Shown here piece by piece: positions 8,782-20,359 of a stretch of DNA of 64,000 nt (positions within the stretch are counted from its first letter, which is position 1; every line of letters starts with the position of its first letter). A program made the translations under genes and the position numbers. Origin of the DNA: Brachyhypopomus gauderio (lineage: Eukaryota; Chordata; Actinopteri; Gymnotiformes; Hypopomidae); the NCBI RefSeq assembly GCF_052324685.1, contig NC_135214.1, forward strand, positions 29,304,706 through 29,368,705. The letters are read 5' to 3'. Under the pieces are notes generated by a model. The model saw nothing but the letters and a program-made list of their open reading frames with translations. It made no database searches and was not told the DNA's origin.

Positions 8782-11700
8782 AATAATCTGACTGTAGTAT
8801 CTAGCTTGATCGCTTAGCTTTACCTGATACCAGTGAGCGTTAATTATATCCAGATAGTCATAAATAACTACTGTGCACACACTCGTGGGAGAGTACTGTA
8901 CCAAGCCGTGTAGTGCAGTGTTGTGTAGTGCAGTGAAGCCAGGGATGCGCACCTTCTTCATTCATCTCAATGAGGCCCTGATACTCTGTCTGAGATGGGT
9001 CCACGCTACGCAGGGGTCTCACCACCTTCCCCGACAACACAGTAACGCTAACATCCTCTCCCACGCCATTAACTGCGGACACACACACAGCATTTCAGAA
9101 ACACAACCTGGCTCTTCCCCTTATTACAATACCAGAGAAAACCTTCCCCATTAGGAAATTGGAGCTCCTCTAATCCATCCATACCAGGTGGTAATTTGGT
9201 GACCTTCTCGGCACTGACTTTATTCCCTTTCCCCTTAGACAAGGTGTACTCCACGGTGTCTCCCAGGTCTAAGCTGTCCACATCACCACACATCTCACTG
9301 CATATGTACACACACACACAGAGTTTAAAAATGGACAACCCACCAAACCTGCCATTAGAAACAGGAATGGAGATGAAGAATCAACCACAAGGGAACTGTT
9401 CCCAGAAATCCTGCACTGGCGACAAACTTCACCTGTAATGGAAGAAAATCTCCTGGTCATGATTGGCGGTCTCGATGAAGCCAAAGTTGTCCTTCAGCGT
9501 GGCTATAAAGCCCAGGAGCCTCTTGGTGTTGGTGGTGCGGTTGAGGATCTTGACGGAGACGGCGCTCTGCTGACCGGTACGCTTCACCTCGCTGATGGAA
9601 AACTCGACCTGCAAAGCATTACGTCAGCAATTTTAAAGTTACATTGACACATACGCTACTGAACGCAATACGCAGTATTGATGAAATGACCAAGCGTGTC
9701 AAAAGCAATCGGGTCTCAAAAGTAGGGCTGGGTATTGATTCAAATTCCAAGAATCGATCCGATTCCGATTCTGAAGATTAAGAATCGATTTTTTTCGATT
9801 TAATCCGATTTAATCGATTCGATCCAATTCGGGGTTTAGTGTTATTAAAAATGTATTTGAGCTGTTTCCTGACTGTGTACAGAAGCAACATGTTAAAACT
9901 AGTATTATATCGATATTAATCAGCAAATAGTTACTGGTAGTTGGTAGTTACTGATGGCTGGAAGACTGGTGAAAAGGGTCATCATAAATCTACCTTCAAG
10001 AAAGGTAATCCAGGACAATAAACAGAGGACATCTTTGAGGTGTCTATATCTGCAACAGTGGGCTCCTACTGGGACACTAACCAGTGCATTATTATTATGA
10101 TTTAAATAATTAAAAATTCACCCAAAAGCTGTTGCTACCAAATGCATTTTTATTTTAAAAGTGCTCACACTTAATAAACTGAAAGTATAAAATGTAAACG
10201 TGTATTTTTCTTTAAAGTGAGAATATAAGAACAGAACTCTCACGTTACGGTCCCCAACCCCTCCGTTTTGGGCGTGTTAACGTCGTCTGCGTCTAATCGT
10301 CTACGTCGGTGTATCTCCGTGGGTGCGGGTGCGTCTTGTGATAGTCCTCACCTGTGGCTCGTCTCGTAATCACGTGGTGTTGATGTGGTTTGTCTATTTA
10401 ATTTGCGCTCGCACAGCGTCCTGTGCTCGTCGTTGTTTGAGTCACACATGTTCTATGTAAACGTGTTTTATGTGCGCTGTCTGCGCTTCGGTAAATGTAA
10501 TAAAAGTAACGATTTGGAAAGTGCAAAGGATTCTGTCTCATCCATCGCCTTGCGTTAAACTTTTTTTTAACTGTAAAAACACTGGGTAAACGGTCAGTGA
10601 CACGGACTAACTGTAAATAATCACCGACACTGGATAAACTGTCCTTCTGTTTTTAGATTTCCGATTTGACTATCATCGTTACCGGCACTGTCCAACGCCA
10701 AGTCGTTTTACAGTTAGTTAGACCGAGCACGCCTGCGTGAATTCAGTGACGAGGCGGGGTAAAAGTTCACTAAAAAAATCGATCTTTGGACGTACGAATC
10801 GATAATCAGATCATAATATGCGAATCGATTCTGAATTGGAAAACCGATTTTTTCAACACAGGCCTACTCAAAAGCAGTGCTACGGCCAAGCGGGGAATTA
10901 AATGCGAGCAGGGACATGAAGACACACTACGGTACCTTGTCTCCTGGTTGAGGGAGAACTCCCGTCTCCAGGTCTTTGATGTGATACGGCACGGTCAGCT
11001 TCACCCCACAGTCTTCATACGCAATCACTCCTTCTTCTGTATCCTGCACACACCCACCCCATGTTTGGTGAAAAGGTGGCCGACCGGCGCTCTGGCTACT
11101 GATTAAGCCTACTCAGAGAGAGCAGGTCACTTCCCACGGACATCACTACCACCTCATTCTAAACGCTCAGGCTGGGATTTCATTAACCTGTGCCTGAAAA
11201 ACAGCCCGTCATCGAGCATGCAGAAGCTTCCAAACCAAAAATGACAAGGACCACACAGGATGCCCAACACGTACAGACCGCACACCATAGGAAAAGCAAA
11301 TTATGATTCAGACAAGCAGAGTGATCACTCTCGGTTTGCTTAAAGTGTGCACTGGTGGTGATCAGGCTTCAACATGAACGCTACCTGATTCAACACGCGA
11401 TGGCTACGAGTTATTAGTATGGACATAAAGCACAAATGCAAAAATCAAGGGTTTTGTTTTGAGAGGACCTCTGGAAATAAATTACTTGTCTGGTCAGTAG
11501 TAACGTGTGTAGTGTGTGTGTGAATGAAAAGGGAGAAGATGAACACGCAGTTGAGGCAGTGGTATGGAAGCAGTACGTCCCCTGGCTTTACTGTCGGGTA
11601 AGTAGGTTCTTAGTGAGGTCGCTATCGCAATCGCTAATCATTTTGGTATCATGCTAGTGCTCGTTCAAAAAAAACAAACCTAACAAAGAAACCAAAATGA

Positions 11701-14700
11701 AACTCAAAACTGACCTTTTCAACTTTAACCTTGAAAGATGGAAAAAAACAAGTTAGTCATTTTCAGGAAGTCGCTATGGTGGCTACACTTCAAAATAAGG
11801 TTCACAGAACGTATGCAATGGGTATTTCAGCACAAAGGTTTAAAGGACTTGCATTATGTGTCTTCACAGGAGACAACAAAAGTAGAGAGAAGATAAGGGG
11901 GGAAAAAACTAAGACAAAATAAAAAAAGCAGCGTCCCTGTCCAAATGTTTTATGAAGTGCCTGTATGTTTGTCTGATGAGGAGCGTTCAGAAAACAGACG
12001 CCTACCTTTTCTTTTTTCTAATGAAGAGCATGATTAGGAAGGGAAAGAGGAAAATGGAATAAAGATTAGAGTGAAGGAAGGAAAAAAAAAAATTCACCAA
12101 AGAATATGGCACAAAGTCCTCGCACCTGACTAAAGGGATTAACTGCATCCAACTTACAAAACGCACCAAAGCCACCATGAGCCTTCGTGTTGCATAAGAA
12201 ACTTACACAGCAATTCCGAGTACCATGGGACAGGACAGTACAATGGGTAGGTCCTGAGCACGCCATTAGTCTCGGAACTGCGGAGCGAACCTGGTAGGGT
12301 GAGGTGGGTTCGTTTAAGGATTCACCTACCTTCTCTTTGGCCTTGCTGGGGCTGACGTTGGCCTTGACGGAGGACACACCCACAGCCTCCTTGTCCACCA
12401 CACCCACAAAGCGTTGCTCGGACTGGGTGTGGAAGGACACCGTGCCCTTGGGTAGCTTTTTGATGCGCACGGCGTGGTTCCTCTGGGCCGACAGCATGTC
12501 CTGGCGGGGCAAAGGTGCGGGGTTAGACTGGCGTGTGTGGACTACAGGATCTAAAAGCTTCAGTCAGCAACGACAGCTAAATCGACCCAGAGCGAAGAGA
12601 ATAGTCATGGTTTGTCACGAGGAGATTACAGTAAAAACCTATACAACCCTGTATTAACTTATTATGTGAGGTCTCTGCTACAACATTACAGAAAATCAGA
12701 GATTAAACATTTATGCTTATGGAAATGAGAATGAGAATTTCTTTTGAGGCAGTTTTTTGGCAACCAGACAAAAATCGTGTTAGAATACTTCACTGGTTTC
12801 TCCTTTCAGTTCATCCTTATCTTCTCTGAACAGATCAGCTTAGGCCTACTAAAGGAGTCATAAACGAGAACATCTGTGTCTGTCCTTCTGAGAGACGCCC
12901 ATACCTCCATGTTGAGTGGCGCTGTATCTTCCCTGACCTCAACCTGTCAAAATAACACTGCTGCTACATGAGCCACTCTACTGAGTGCAGAAAGACAAAA
13001 ACCAGTTCATCTGTGTTCTGAAATCTCGACAGGACCGCCATGCTGAGTTAACACTTGCCTTCTGAAGATGCACTACATAAAATGGAGATGCTACTCATCT
13101 CAACAGAAATGCACGCCCTTGCCTACCCTGATTGTTTAAGTACTCAGAATGGAGCCAGACAGAGAAAAAAAAAAACCCTGAACTGTTAACAAGCAACAAT
13201 GAGGTACAGGACTGTGACTGGAGGCCAAACTTGTAAGGGGATGATGACGGGTAAGGAAAAGGCTAATCTGATCGCACGGTGCCACCTCGGTCCTGTGACT
13301 CACAGGGACGACAGTGAACTCCACTTCATCAGAGATGTGCAGTGGGCTTTCCTCCAGGACCTCACTGAAGTGGAAGAACATTCTTGCATCTCTGTCTACG
13401 CACTTGATAAAACCAAAGCCATCACGCATCGCGGCTATCACACCCTTGAGAGAACGATAGGATCAGAAAGAGAGGGATATACAAGAGAGAGAGAGAGAGA
13501 GAAGGGAGAAATGAGCCGAACCCTTTTTGTGTTTGTGGCTTAATGGCAAAAACTCTACAACAGACTACAACAGGACCAGCGAGCATAAAACAGCTCGTCG
13601 TTGATTCGCACCATTTCGCGGGCCTCCTTGGTGAAACGGAACGTGTCGGGCAGAACATCGATGTTGGTGGCTCGCTCGAGCTTGTCTCTGCGGTCGGTGG
13701 AAATGTTGAACCTGACGTGGTCGCCCTCCAAGAGAGTCACTTTAGATTTGGTGTCTTTCTCCCCAAACAGAAGCTCCTTCTCGGTAAAGTTAATCCTGGC
13801 ACAAATTCGCCCGGGCAGGGGATCATTCTGAGCGGAAGGAAAGGGACCTTCAAATCCAGATCAAGCGTCCCAAACAGGACTCAAGAGGGTGAGCTGTACT
13901 ATTACTGGCACGAGCCACCACTGCTCCCACGTGATCCACTCTGATCACCATCAGCAGGGAGCAGACAGGGGAGATGAAACCGAGGGAAGGCAAGCATACC
14001 TGATTCTTGGTGGGAACCTTGGGGATAACCTTGGTGACCGTGCCCTCAAACTGCTCGATACTGATGTCCTCAAATATGACCGTGCCCTGTGGGAGCAGAC
14101 GCACATCCGTAGCCACCTCCTTCCCCTGGACGAAAAAGGGCAAACAACTGTTCTAGGCGTCTAATGGGAAGGTAGGGTTTCAAATTGCACTCCATCTAGT
14201 AGCATCCATGACGGTCATAGAAAGAAATTCACTGAATGATGGAAAAACAAACAAAAAATATGCAAAAAACAAAAACATACGTTTCTTTCTTTGATGGTGA
14301 ACTCCACATCATCTCCAGCCTGTAGGGTCTCCAGGTCGCCCTTGAATTCGCTGTAGTGGAAGAAGATCTCCTTCACCACGTCTGCCCTCTCAATGAAACC
14401 AAACGCTTCCTGAGGTTGGTGGGGACGGGGGAGGACAACAGATGCAGTTTTAAAATGCGACACCGAAGAACAAATAAGTGGACTGTGAAATCACCCCTTA
14501 CTGACACCTTCATCGAATAACCCCCCACAAAAACCCAAGTTCTACAGACTCACCTTCGTGGCACAGACAACGCCCTGACACCTCATCTGCTTCTTCTTCA
14601 CCAACACTATGTTACGGGCACTGACGGCTCCGGTGCTGAAAGACAACAGACTGTCCATGTCAGGATGACCACGTCAGCCTCCCAGGGAGCAGGAACAACA

Positions 14701-17700
14701 GGCTGATCCGGTCAGCACCCATTCGGGCTGGTCCATGTTGGCAGACTGAAGCACGGTGCCCCGTCTAATAATAGCCGAAGGAGCGCAACTCACTGCTTGT
14801 TGGTCTCCATGTAGAAACTGACTTTGTCTCCGGTGTCCAGGTGAATGTTGCCTTCCACATCATCAGGGGTGTAGGTCAGATAAAAAACCTCCTGTGAAAC
14901 GATTCATGCGGAAACATTAGGCCACGTCCACCACTCCAGAATTCAGGGATGACACTCCATCAGTGATGGATGCAAGTCGCATTAAATGGTTTGCTTGGAG
15001 TGACTTATGATGTCCTAACAAACTCCACAAAACCTTAGACAGTGGGTGAAGATCGTAGTTGTAAATTAAGTGTGACGGCTGGAACACAAACATTTTATCA
15101 GTATGTGAGGTTAGTTTGTTGCAGGGGTGTTGGACGTGGAGACTTCATTAGCTCCTTAGCATTTTACCTTAAAAGAAGTTACCTCTATGCGCATTAGTGT
15201 CAGTAGTAGAGCGATTAGGCCTGTGCATGAAGGGCAGTGTAGTGCAGAGTGGACGCAGGAAAACTACAGTTCCCAGAAGGGTACCATCTTAACTACGCTG
15301 AGGCCAGATATGGTGGTGTACTCGCAGTAATCGAGGATGCAGTTGGCGAAGCATTCGAAAGGAAGCTAAAACGCGCACATTAGAGGCTGATGTGAGTGAG
15401 TGTCCGCATGTATATAATAGGTCACCAGAGATAGGGGCTAGGGGATTGGTAGGCAAGTCTGGCACATATTTGCTTGTGAAGGCCATAGGATGAGGGTTGA
15501 TGTGAAGGAATTCTCAGAAGTGGCTAAAATGGCTAATCACCAGGGAAACATGAATGGATCTACTATTTAGGCAGTGTTCAGTGGTTCAGTTGGTAAAATC
15601 CATATGAAGCTACTACTGGAATTGGGTAGGGCTTTAGTCATGAGGGTGGCCAGTACGATTTTATAGTTTAGGGCAGTGGTTCCCAAACTTTTTCTGCCGT
15701 GCCCCCCTTTAGTAGATGAGAATATTTTTGCGCCCCCCCTACCCCAGGTCCATGTGGCTTTATGCCTAGATGTTCGGTTCAAGTGATGGGTGAGGATGGT
15801 TGAAATATGAACGTGGAAGGTGCTGGTCTGGGATGGTCTGAGGGTGTTGTGAGCTCAATTAGGGCCCAGATAAAATGAGGTGCCCACCTGATGACCCCTA
15901 TGAAAGCTTGCAATATAGTGGCTTCTTAGAGGGAGCTAGACCCCATGTTGAAACCCTAATGTCCTACGTGTAGGACATTTGACATCCCATCCTGAGCTTA
16001 GTTACATATATAAACTATGCTTACAGAGAAATGTATTGATACTATCTCGTGTATAAACAGCACTGGTAAAACCTCCAGTAGCAACTGCAGAACAGAAAGC
16101 ACACATGGCAACATCGGAGATGGAGACAGGAAGGACCGTGCCGTACCCCGTTTCTCTCGTAGCACACGCTGCCAGTGGGGGCGTGGCCAGGCGCAGACTT
16201 TCCATCCAGTTGGCCAGGGATGGCCGACACTACCTGAAGAGTGGCCACGCCCACAGACATGGAGTTAGAGACAGCTTTGGCCAAAATGACAACAAGTAGC
16301 TAGCTATTCATTTAAGCGCTTAAAATGAGACATACGGATACATTTAATTTAATTTTATCAACTACCCTATAAGCCATTAACACCAATTAACACCAACAAA
16401 CCAACACGACAACACATGGCACAGACGTTCAAGCCCATTCTAAACCCACAAAAAAAGTACAAATCGTTAATTTAAATAATTCTGTTTAATATTTGTTAAC
16501 TTTTAAACAAGGAGGGCATGGTAAAACATCCCCAGACAAGTGAGCTTAAAATGAGCCTGAAAACCCCCTACCTTCACAGAAAAACAGACAGACAGACAAA
16601 CAAACAAACAAACGAACGAAGACAAGGACATTGATGAGACAAGGACAAACACACAACCAAGAGAAAATGTGTTCCTTAACTGGATGAATATAACCATGCA
16701 GCACAGTAAATGGAGAGGCGTGCAAGTCAGGCCCCACCTGCCCAGAGATTCGCTCTTCGGGCAGCACCTCGGCCTTGATCTTTACCAGCTTCACAGCAAT
16801 TGGCTTGCCTGTGCGCCTGTCAGAGGACACCTCAAATTCCACATCATCTGGGGGGGGAGGGACAAATGTCAGTGAGAAGTGCCACTTTAGCCAATAACAT
16901 GGTTAAAACCCAATGACAGGCCTTAGGCTACGCTGACATCCAGATAGGGGCAACTAGGCCTTCTTAACGGTTCACGAGGGCCGAGGAGCACCCAGTCCTT
17001 CACCTCATCAGACTCAACCCCAGAGAGGAGCCCCACTTCTCCTCGACATGCCTGCCGAGACACCACAGCTCGTTGTTCTCCTCCCCGTTAACGTCCCAGC
17101 TGCCCCACCCCTCACCTCCGATCTTGAGCTCCTGCAGGTTGCCGTTGTACTGCGAGCAGTGGAAGAAGAGGCGGTCCTGCCTCTCCGAGCACTGGATGAA
17201 GCCGTAGGAGGCGAGCAGCTTCTCCACCACGCCCGTCTCCCGCAGGCCCGCGCCCGTGCCGTTAGCAAAGCCGTTGCTGTGGAGCAGGCTCGGGTCGAAA
17301 CTCATCTGCGCAGGAAAAACAAGACAGGCGGGGAGTTCAAACATGGCCGACAAGCACAACATCATTTCGTGGAATCTTGTAAACATTCAAGTGAAAAATG
17401 ATACAGGAATGAGACGGTATTTTCGGACAGCGTATAATGCGTGTTTGGCATGTGAATTAGGTTCGTGTACAACTGCCCAAGGGTTTTAACGGGAAATTTT
17501 GCCATCACAAACACAGTAAACATGTTCAAAGTGTGGGAACATAACTGACATTGAACCACAGGTTTCTAGTGCAATCTGCCTGCGCTGGGGTTCGAAAAAA
17601 GAGTCCAATTCACAGACCTGGTTAGATGGTAACACATGGGTTAAGCCTCAGCCAAAATTCTCACTCACTTAAAATACACCACCACAAACAACATATTAGC

Positions 17701-18231
17701 AACTTCTAGCCGTTTCACTGAAAACCACTGGTTGAAATCCATCATGCATTACAGGGGTTCAAGGACCAACAAACCAATCCACAATCTTGCACATGCAGAA
17801 CCCAGAGGAGCATAACAGTCAACCCAACAGGAGACCTGAACTCATGTACAAGTACTGTGAATTACCTAGGACAGACAATAAAACCAATGCAACAACTAAA
17901 GACATATTTAGCCTAAGTATCTTCTGCCACAGATCTCTAAAAAGGGCCTGCCACTGCAGATTAGTGCCAAATCAACATTTCAATCTCAACCAGTTTCAAA
18001 GCATGCAGTTAGCTACAACCGACTTCCACACCCATTAGTGTGGTAGGATACCACTCCAACATGCCGACTTACAGATCTCTGGTACAAAGGAGTGCGTTTA
18101 TGCTTCTTCCCCGATGCCGCACGAGAGGTGTGGCAAGAGACGGAGGCAGAGCGGGGGATTGGCTGACTGAAAGAAGAGGGGGCGGGGACAGCAGTAGGGG
18201 TAGCAGGGGTATTGGTGTATGCCCTCTCCAT
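7757..18231 (-). CDS. csde1: CSDE1 / UNR, cold-shock-domain RNA-binding protein
   Basis: This cytoplasmic single-stranded-RNA-binding protein controls translation (IRES use) and mRNA decay. Coding exons in transcript order: 18073-18231, 17116-17305, 16738-16847, 16147-16233, 14794-14891, 14554-14635, 14281-14409, 14000-14125, 13612-13827, 13304-13444, 12330-12500, 10936-11043, 9433-9608, 9185-9297, 8953-9072, 8510-8688, 8235-8398, 7983-8115, 7757-7804. All phases agree. The product has 849 residues, or 796 from the internal MSFDP start (human short form about 798). Five canonical cold-shock domains carry YGFIQC..LFFHCS, FGFIER..IFFHYS, FGFIKC..MFFHFS, FGFIET..IFFHYS and FGFITY..LFFHM. Non-canonical copies alternate with them. 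The C-terminus ([23 protein letters not shown]) is the SUZ-C-like tail. The long N-terminus starts MERAYTNTP and ends [12 protein letters not shown], like the mammalian long isoform. Donors GTGCGA (13606-13611) and GTACGG (16141-16146) are weak but required by homology. Confidence 0.97.
8731..8780. repeat. (CA)n microsatellite, csde1 intron
   Basis: About 25 uninterrupted CA units lie roughly 40 bases upstream (on the minus strand) of the 3' splice site at 8689. Confidence 0.95.
9723..10866. mobile_element. Non-autonomous hAT-like transposon in a csde1 intron
   Basis: The element begins TAGGGCTGGGTATTGA and ends ...TTTTTTCAACACAGGCCTA. The two ends are imperfect inverted repeats: TAGGGCTGG against TAGGCCTGT, followed by AATCGATT-rich subterminal DNA on both sides. 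It is flanked by exact 8-bp copies of CTCAAAAG at 9715-9722 and 10867-10874. An 8-bp duplication and TA(G)GG-type ends fit the hAT superfamily. No transposase frame is present in its 1,144 bp. It lies in the intron between csde1 exons 10936-11043 and 9433-9608, ending 70 bp from the former. Confidence 0.88.
11715..11729 (-). other. csde1: Candidate 15-nt csde1 microexon (VKVEK)
   Basis: On the minus strand a strong pyrimidine tract (TTGTTTTTTTCCATCTTTCAAG) precedes 15 bases encoding Val-Lys-Val-Glu-Lys, followed by GTCAGT. The length is a multiple of three and both neighbouring exons meet in phase 0, so inclusion adds five residues after KAKEK without disturbing the frame. The donor is sub-optimal. 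This rests on splice-site shape alone. Confidence 0.45.
12905..12943 (-). other. csde1: Candidate 39-nt csde1 cassette exon
   Basis: The minus strand reads ...GTTATTTTGACAG, then 39 bases encoding [13 protein letters not shown], then GTATGG. It lies between exons 13304-13444 (ending VVP) and 12330-12500 (starting DMLSAQ), both phase 0, so it is frame-neutral. The donor is good and the pyrimidine tract mediocre. The canonical vertebrate protein joins VVP directly to DMLSAQ, so if real this is an optional or lineage-specific insert. Confidence 0.4.
15668..15760 (+). mobile_element. hAT-type element end fragment, csde1 intron
   Basis: The segment CAGTGGTTCCCAAACTTTTT followed by a C-rich GCCCCCC stretch is the typical terminal sequence of hAT (Charlie-like) elements in vertebrates. 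I see no matching second end or target duplication, so only a remnant is claimed. Confidence 0.45.
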
Positions 18232-18900
18232 CTTCAACTGAGGGCTTAGGGCTAAAGGCCACTGAGAGAAAAGTGTAGAGGGGTTCAATATAAACTATTA
18301 TCCTACTATAAAAAAGCATGACTACAGACAAATGAATCTTTTTACATGGCAAGAACATTATGAACAGATATCAAATCCATCAAGAACCCTCTGAAAATCT
18401 CAATAAGCAATAATAGACGATTTAAATAGTCTGACAACATGAATCGAACACCTTTAAAATGGTCTTGGCACTGATGCATCTAGAACCTGTTAAACCCATG
18501 CCAAACACAGGGAAGATGTGAAGCCTCAGTGATGATCAGGCAATCATCGTGGCTAAGATGTTTTGACTTCCCTTTGATATGGTCAAAACTGGGCTACACT
18601 TAAAACATGTTCCTGAAACGCACTTTTCCAACGATGCGTGCACATCAACATCAATTTATGACAGCTGCTTTGATTTAAGCACACAGACAATCCACATGCA
18701 AGGCTATTGACGACGCACCGCTTCAGGAAAATGAAGAGTTGGATAGAATAATAGAAGGGTCATCATGACAAAGCAGAGTAATGACGCCTCAAATCGATTC
18801 GGCCAAGTTTCTTATTCTATCCGCAGTTTCAGCACATGCCGAGGGAGGTATAATAGCGACAGCTAGAAGCAATGTCCGTGAGGGTGCTGCTACATAACGC

Positions 18901-19320
18901 GATGATGGTGAATGGTGGGTCACGTGAGAAGGGCACAGGGGGACCAGCCTCGACCACTAGGCCATTCTGCGGTGATGGCGAATCGTGGGTCACGTGAGAA
19001 GGGCACAGGGGGACCAGCCTCGACCACTAGGCCATTCTGCGATGATGGTGAATGGTGGGTCACGTGAGAAGGCCACAGGGGGACCTGCCTCGACCACTAG
19101 GCCATTCTGTGGTGATGGCGAATGGTGGGTCACGTGAGAAGGGCACAGGGGGACCAGCCTCGACCACTAGGCCATTCTGCGATGATGGTGAATGGTGGGT
19201 CACGTGAGAAGGCCACAGGGGGACCTGCCTCGACCACTAGGCCATTCTGTGGTGATGGCGAATGGTGGGTCACGTGAGAAGGCCACAGGGGGACCTGCCT
19301 CGACCACTAGGCCATTCTGC
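18901..19320. repeat. Six-copy 70-bp tandem repeat carrying GTCACGTGA boxes
   Basis: Units begin at 18901, 18971, 19041, 19111, 19181 and 19251, each 70 bp with only a few substitutions. Every copy keeps GGGTCACGTGAGAAG, so there are six E-boxes (CACGTG) at exact 70-bp spacing. The array lies in the intron between the two alternative N-terminal exons of csde1. Confidence 0.95.
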
Positions 19321-19978
19321 GGCAAACTCCGAAAATGCAATATGGCCCCGCAGAGAATCTGATTTAAACCAAGTGCCCCAGTCAACAAAATGAAGTTAAA
19401 TGACCACTGGGAGCCAAAGCGAAATGGCGGTGCGCTATTGTGCTGGAACATAATCCGCCGTTATAAGGATCTCCACTTGAGGTGAAGTGCGTTTTCCTAA
19501 CGTTGGAACATTTGTGAAGCGTACGGGGAAGCGTAGCAGAGAACCTGGCCATTTTCCACTTAAATATTTTAACGTCAAGCACAGCACACACCAATCGTTC
19601 CAGATTTCTAATGTCGGTGAAATGTCATGCTCTCCGTTATCTATCTGTTCTCTTCTGCCTGTACACAAAGTAAGTAGAGAAAAGCTGGTTCTCCCAGTGG
19701 TACAGGGAAAGCATAGAGTCTAACGACTAGCAGCTGAGTCATTGCATACAAGACATTGTAATTCAAAGTGAAAGGGGACCAGAAAAAAAAGCAGTAATAA
19801 ACAACTCAGCACTCTGTCCATTACGAAAAACCACCAGAAATTAACTGAACCACTCATTGTTCATCACTGACTGCTATCAAACATCCTAGCATCCAACCTG
19901 TTAGTAGGCGATGGTGTTGATCATAATGAAGAGAAGAAAAACAAAACCCCAAACCAAAAAACCAACCAAGGTCACAAC

Positions 19979-19997
19979 CCCCCCCCCCCCCCCCCCC
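19979..19997. repeat. Poly-C tract in csde1 intron
   Basis: A run of about 19 C. A second run of about 14 C lies near 20501-20514, flanking the alternative exon region. Confidence 0.9.
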
Positions 19998-20216
19998 AGA
20001 CAACATCCCTGGCCTTGCCTGCCACCTCTCTGACCATCTGAGCCGAAGCTAGTCTCTGAGCCCGGTGACTGGATAGCGTGGATGGAAAGGTTAAACTGGA
20101 CAGAGCACAAAGAAACGGATGTGTGGTGAACAATGGTAGGACGGGGAGAGGAGGAGAAAGACAGAAGGAGAGGAGGCGCCCGGGGGAAGGGGGGGTGTCA
20201 GACGGGCGGCACTTAC

Positions 20217-20342
20217 GGATCGGCCGTACGGAGAGAGGCTGAGCCCAACCGGGGAGGTGCTGCTCAGGTCAGCGCTAACAAACGCAGCAGGAGGCGACGC
20301 AGGCAAGGTAAACTCTACAAAGCCTTTCCAGGGACTGCCCAT
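20217..20342 (-). CDS. csde1: Alternative N-terminal coding exon of csde1
   Basis: An ATG at 20340-20342 (A at -3, G at +4) opens 42 codons that run without a stop into a consensus donor (CGATCC then GTAAGT). The peptide starts MGSPWKGFVEF and ends LSLSPYGRS. It finishes in phase 0 with Arg-Ser, exactly like the other N-terminal exon (18073-18231, ...YQRS). Either can therefore join the MSFDPSLL exon at 17305. The upstream acceptor (CATCGGTTAG, ending 20360) has a poor pyrimidine tract, so this may be the first exon of its own transcript. Confidence 0.6.
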
Positions 20343-20359
20343 TATTTGCCCATACAACC

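Noticed and set aside
13560-13612. Read-through of the csde1 exon past the GTGCGA donor as an alternative C-terminus
   Set aside because: The next exon continues the conserved sequence (EAREM then GVIAAM). The read-through tail is short and unrelated.
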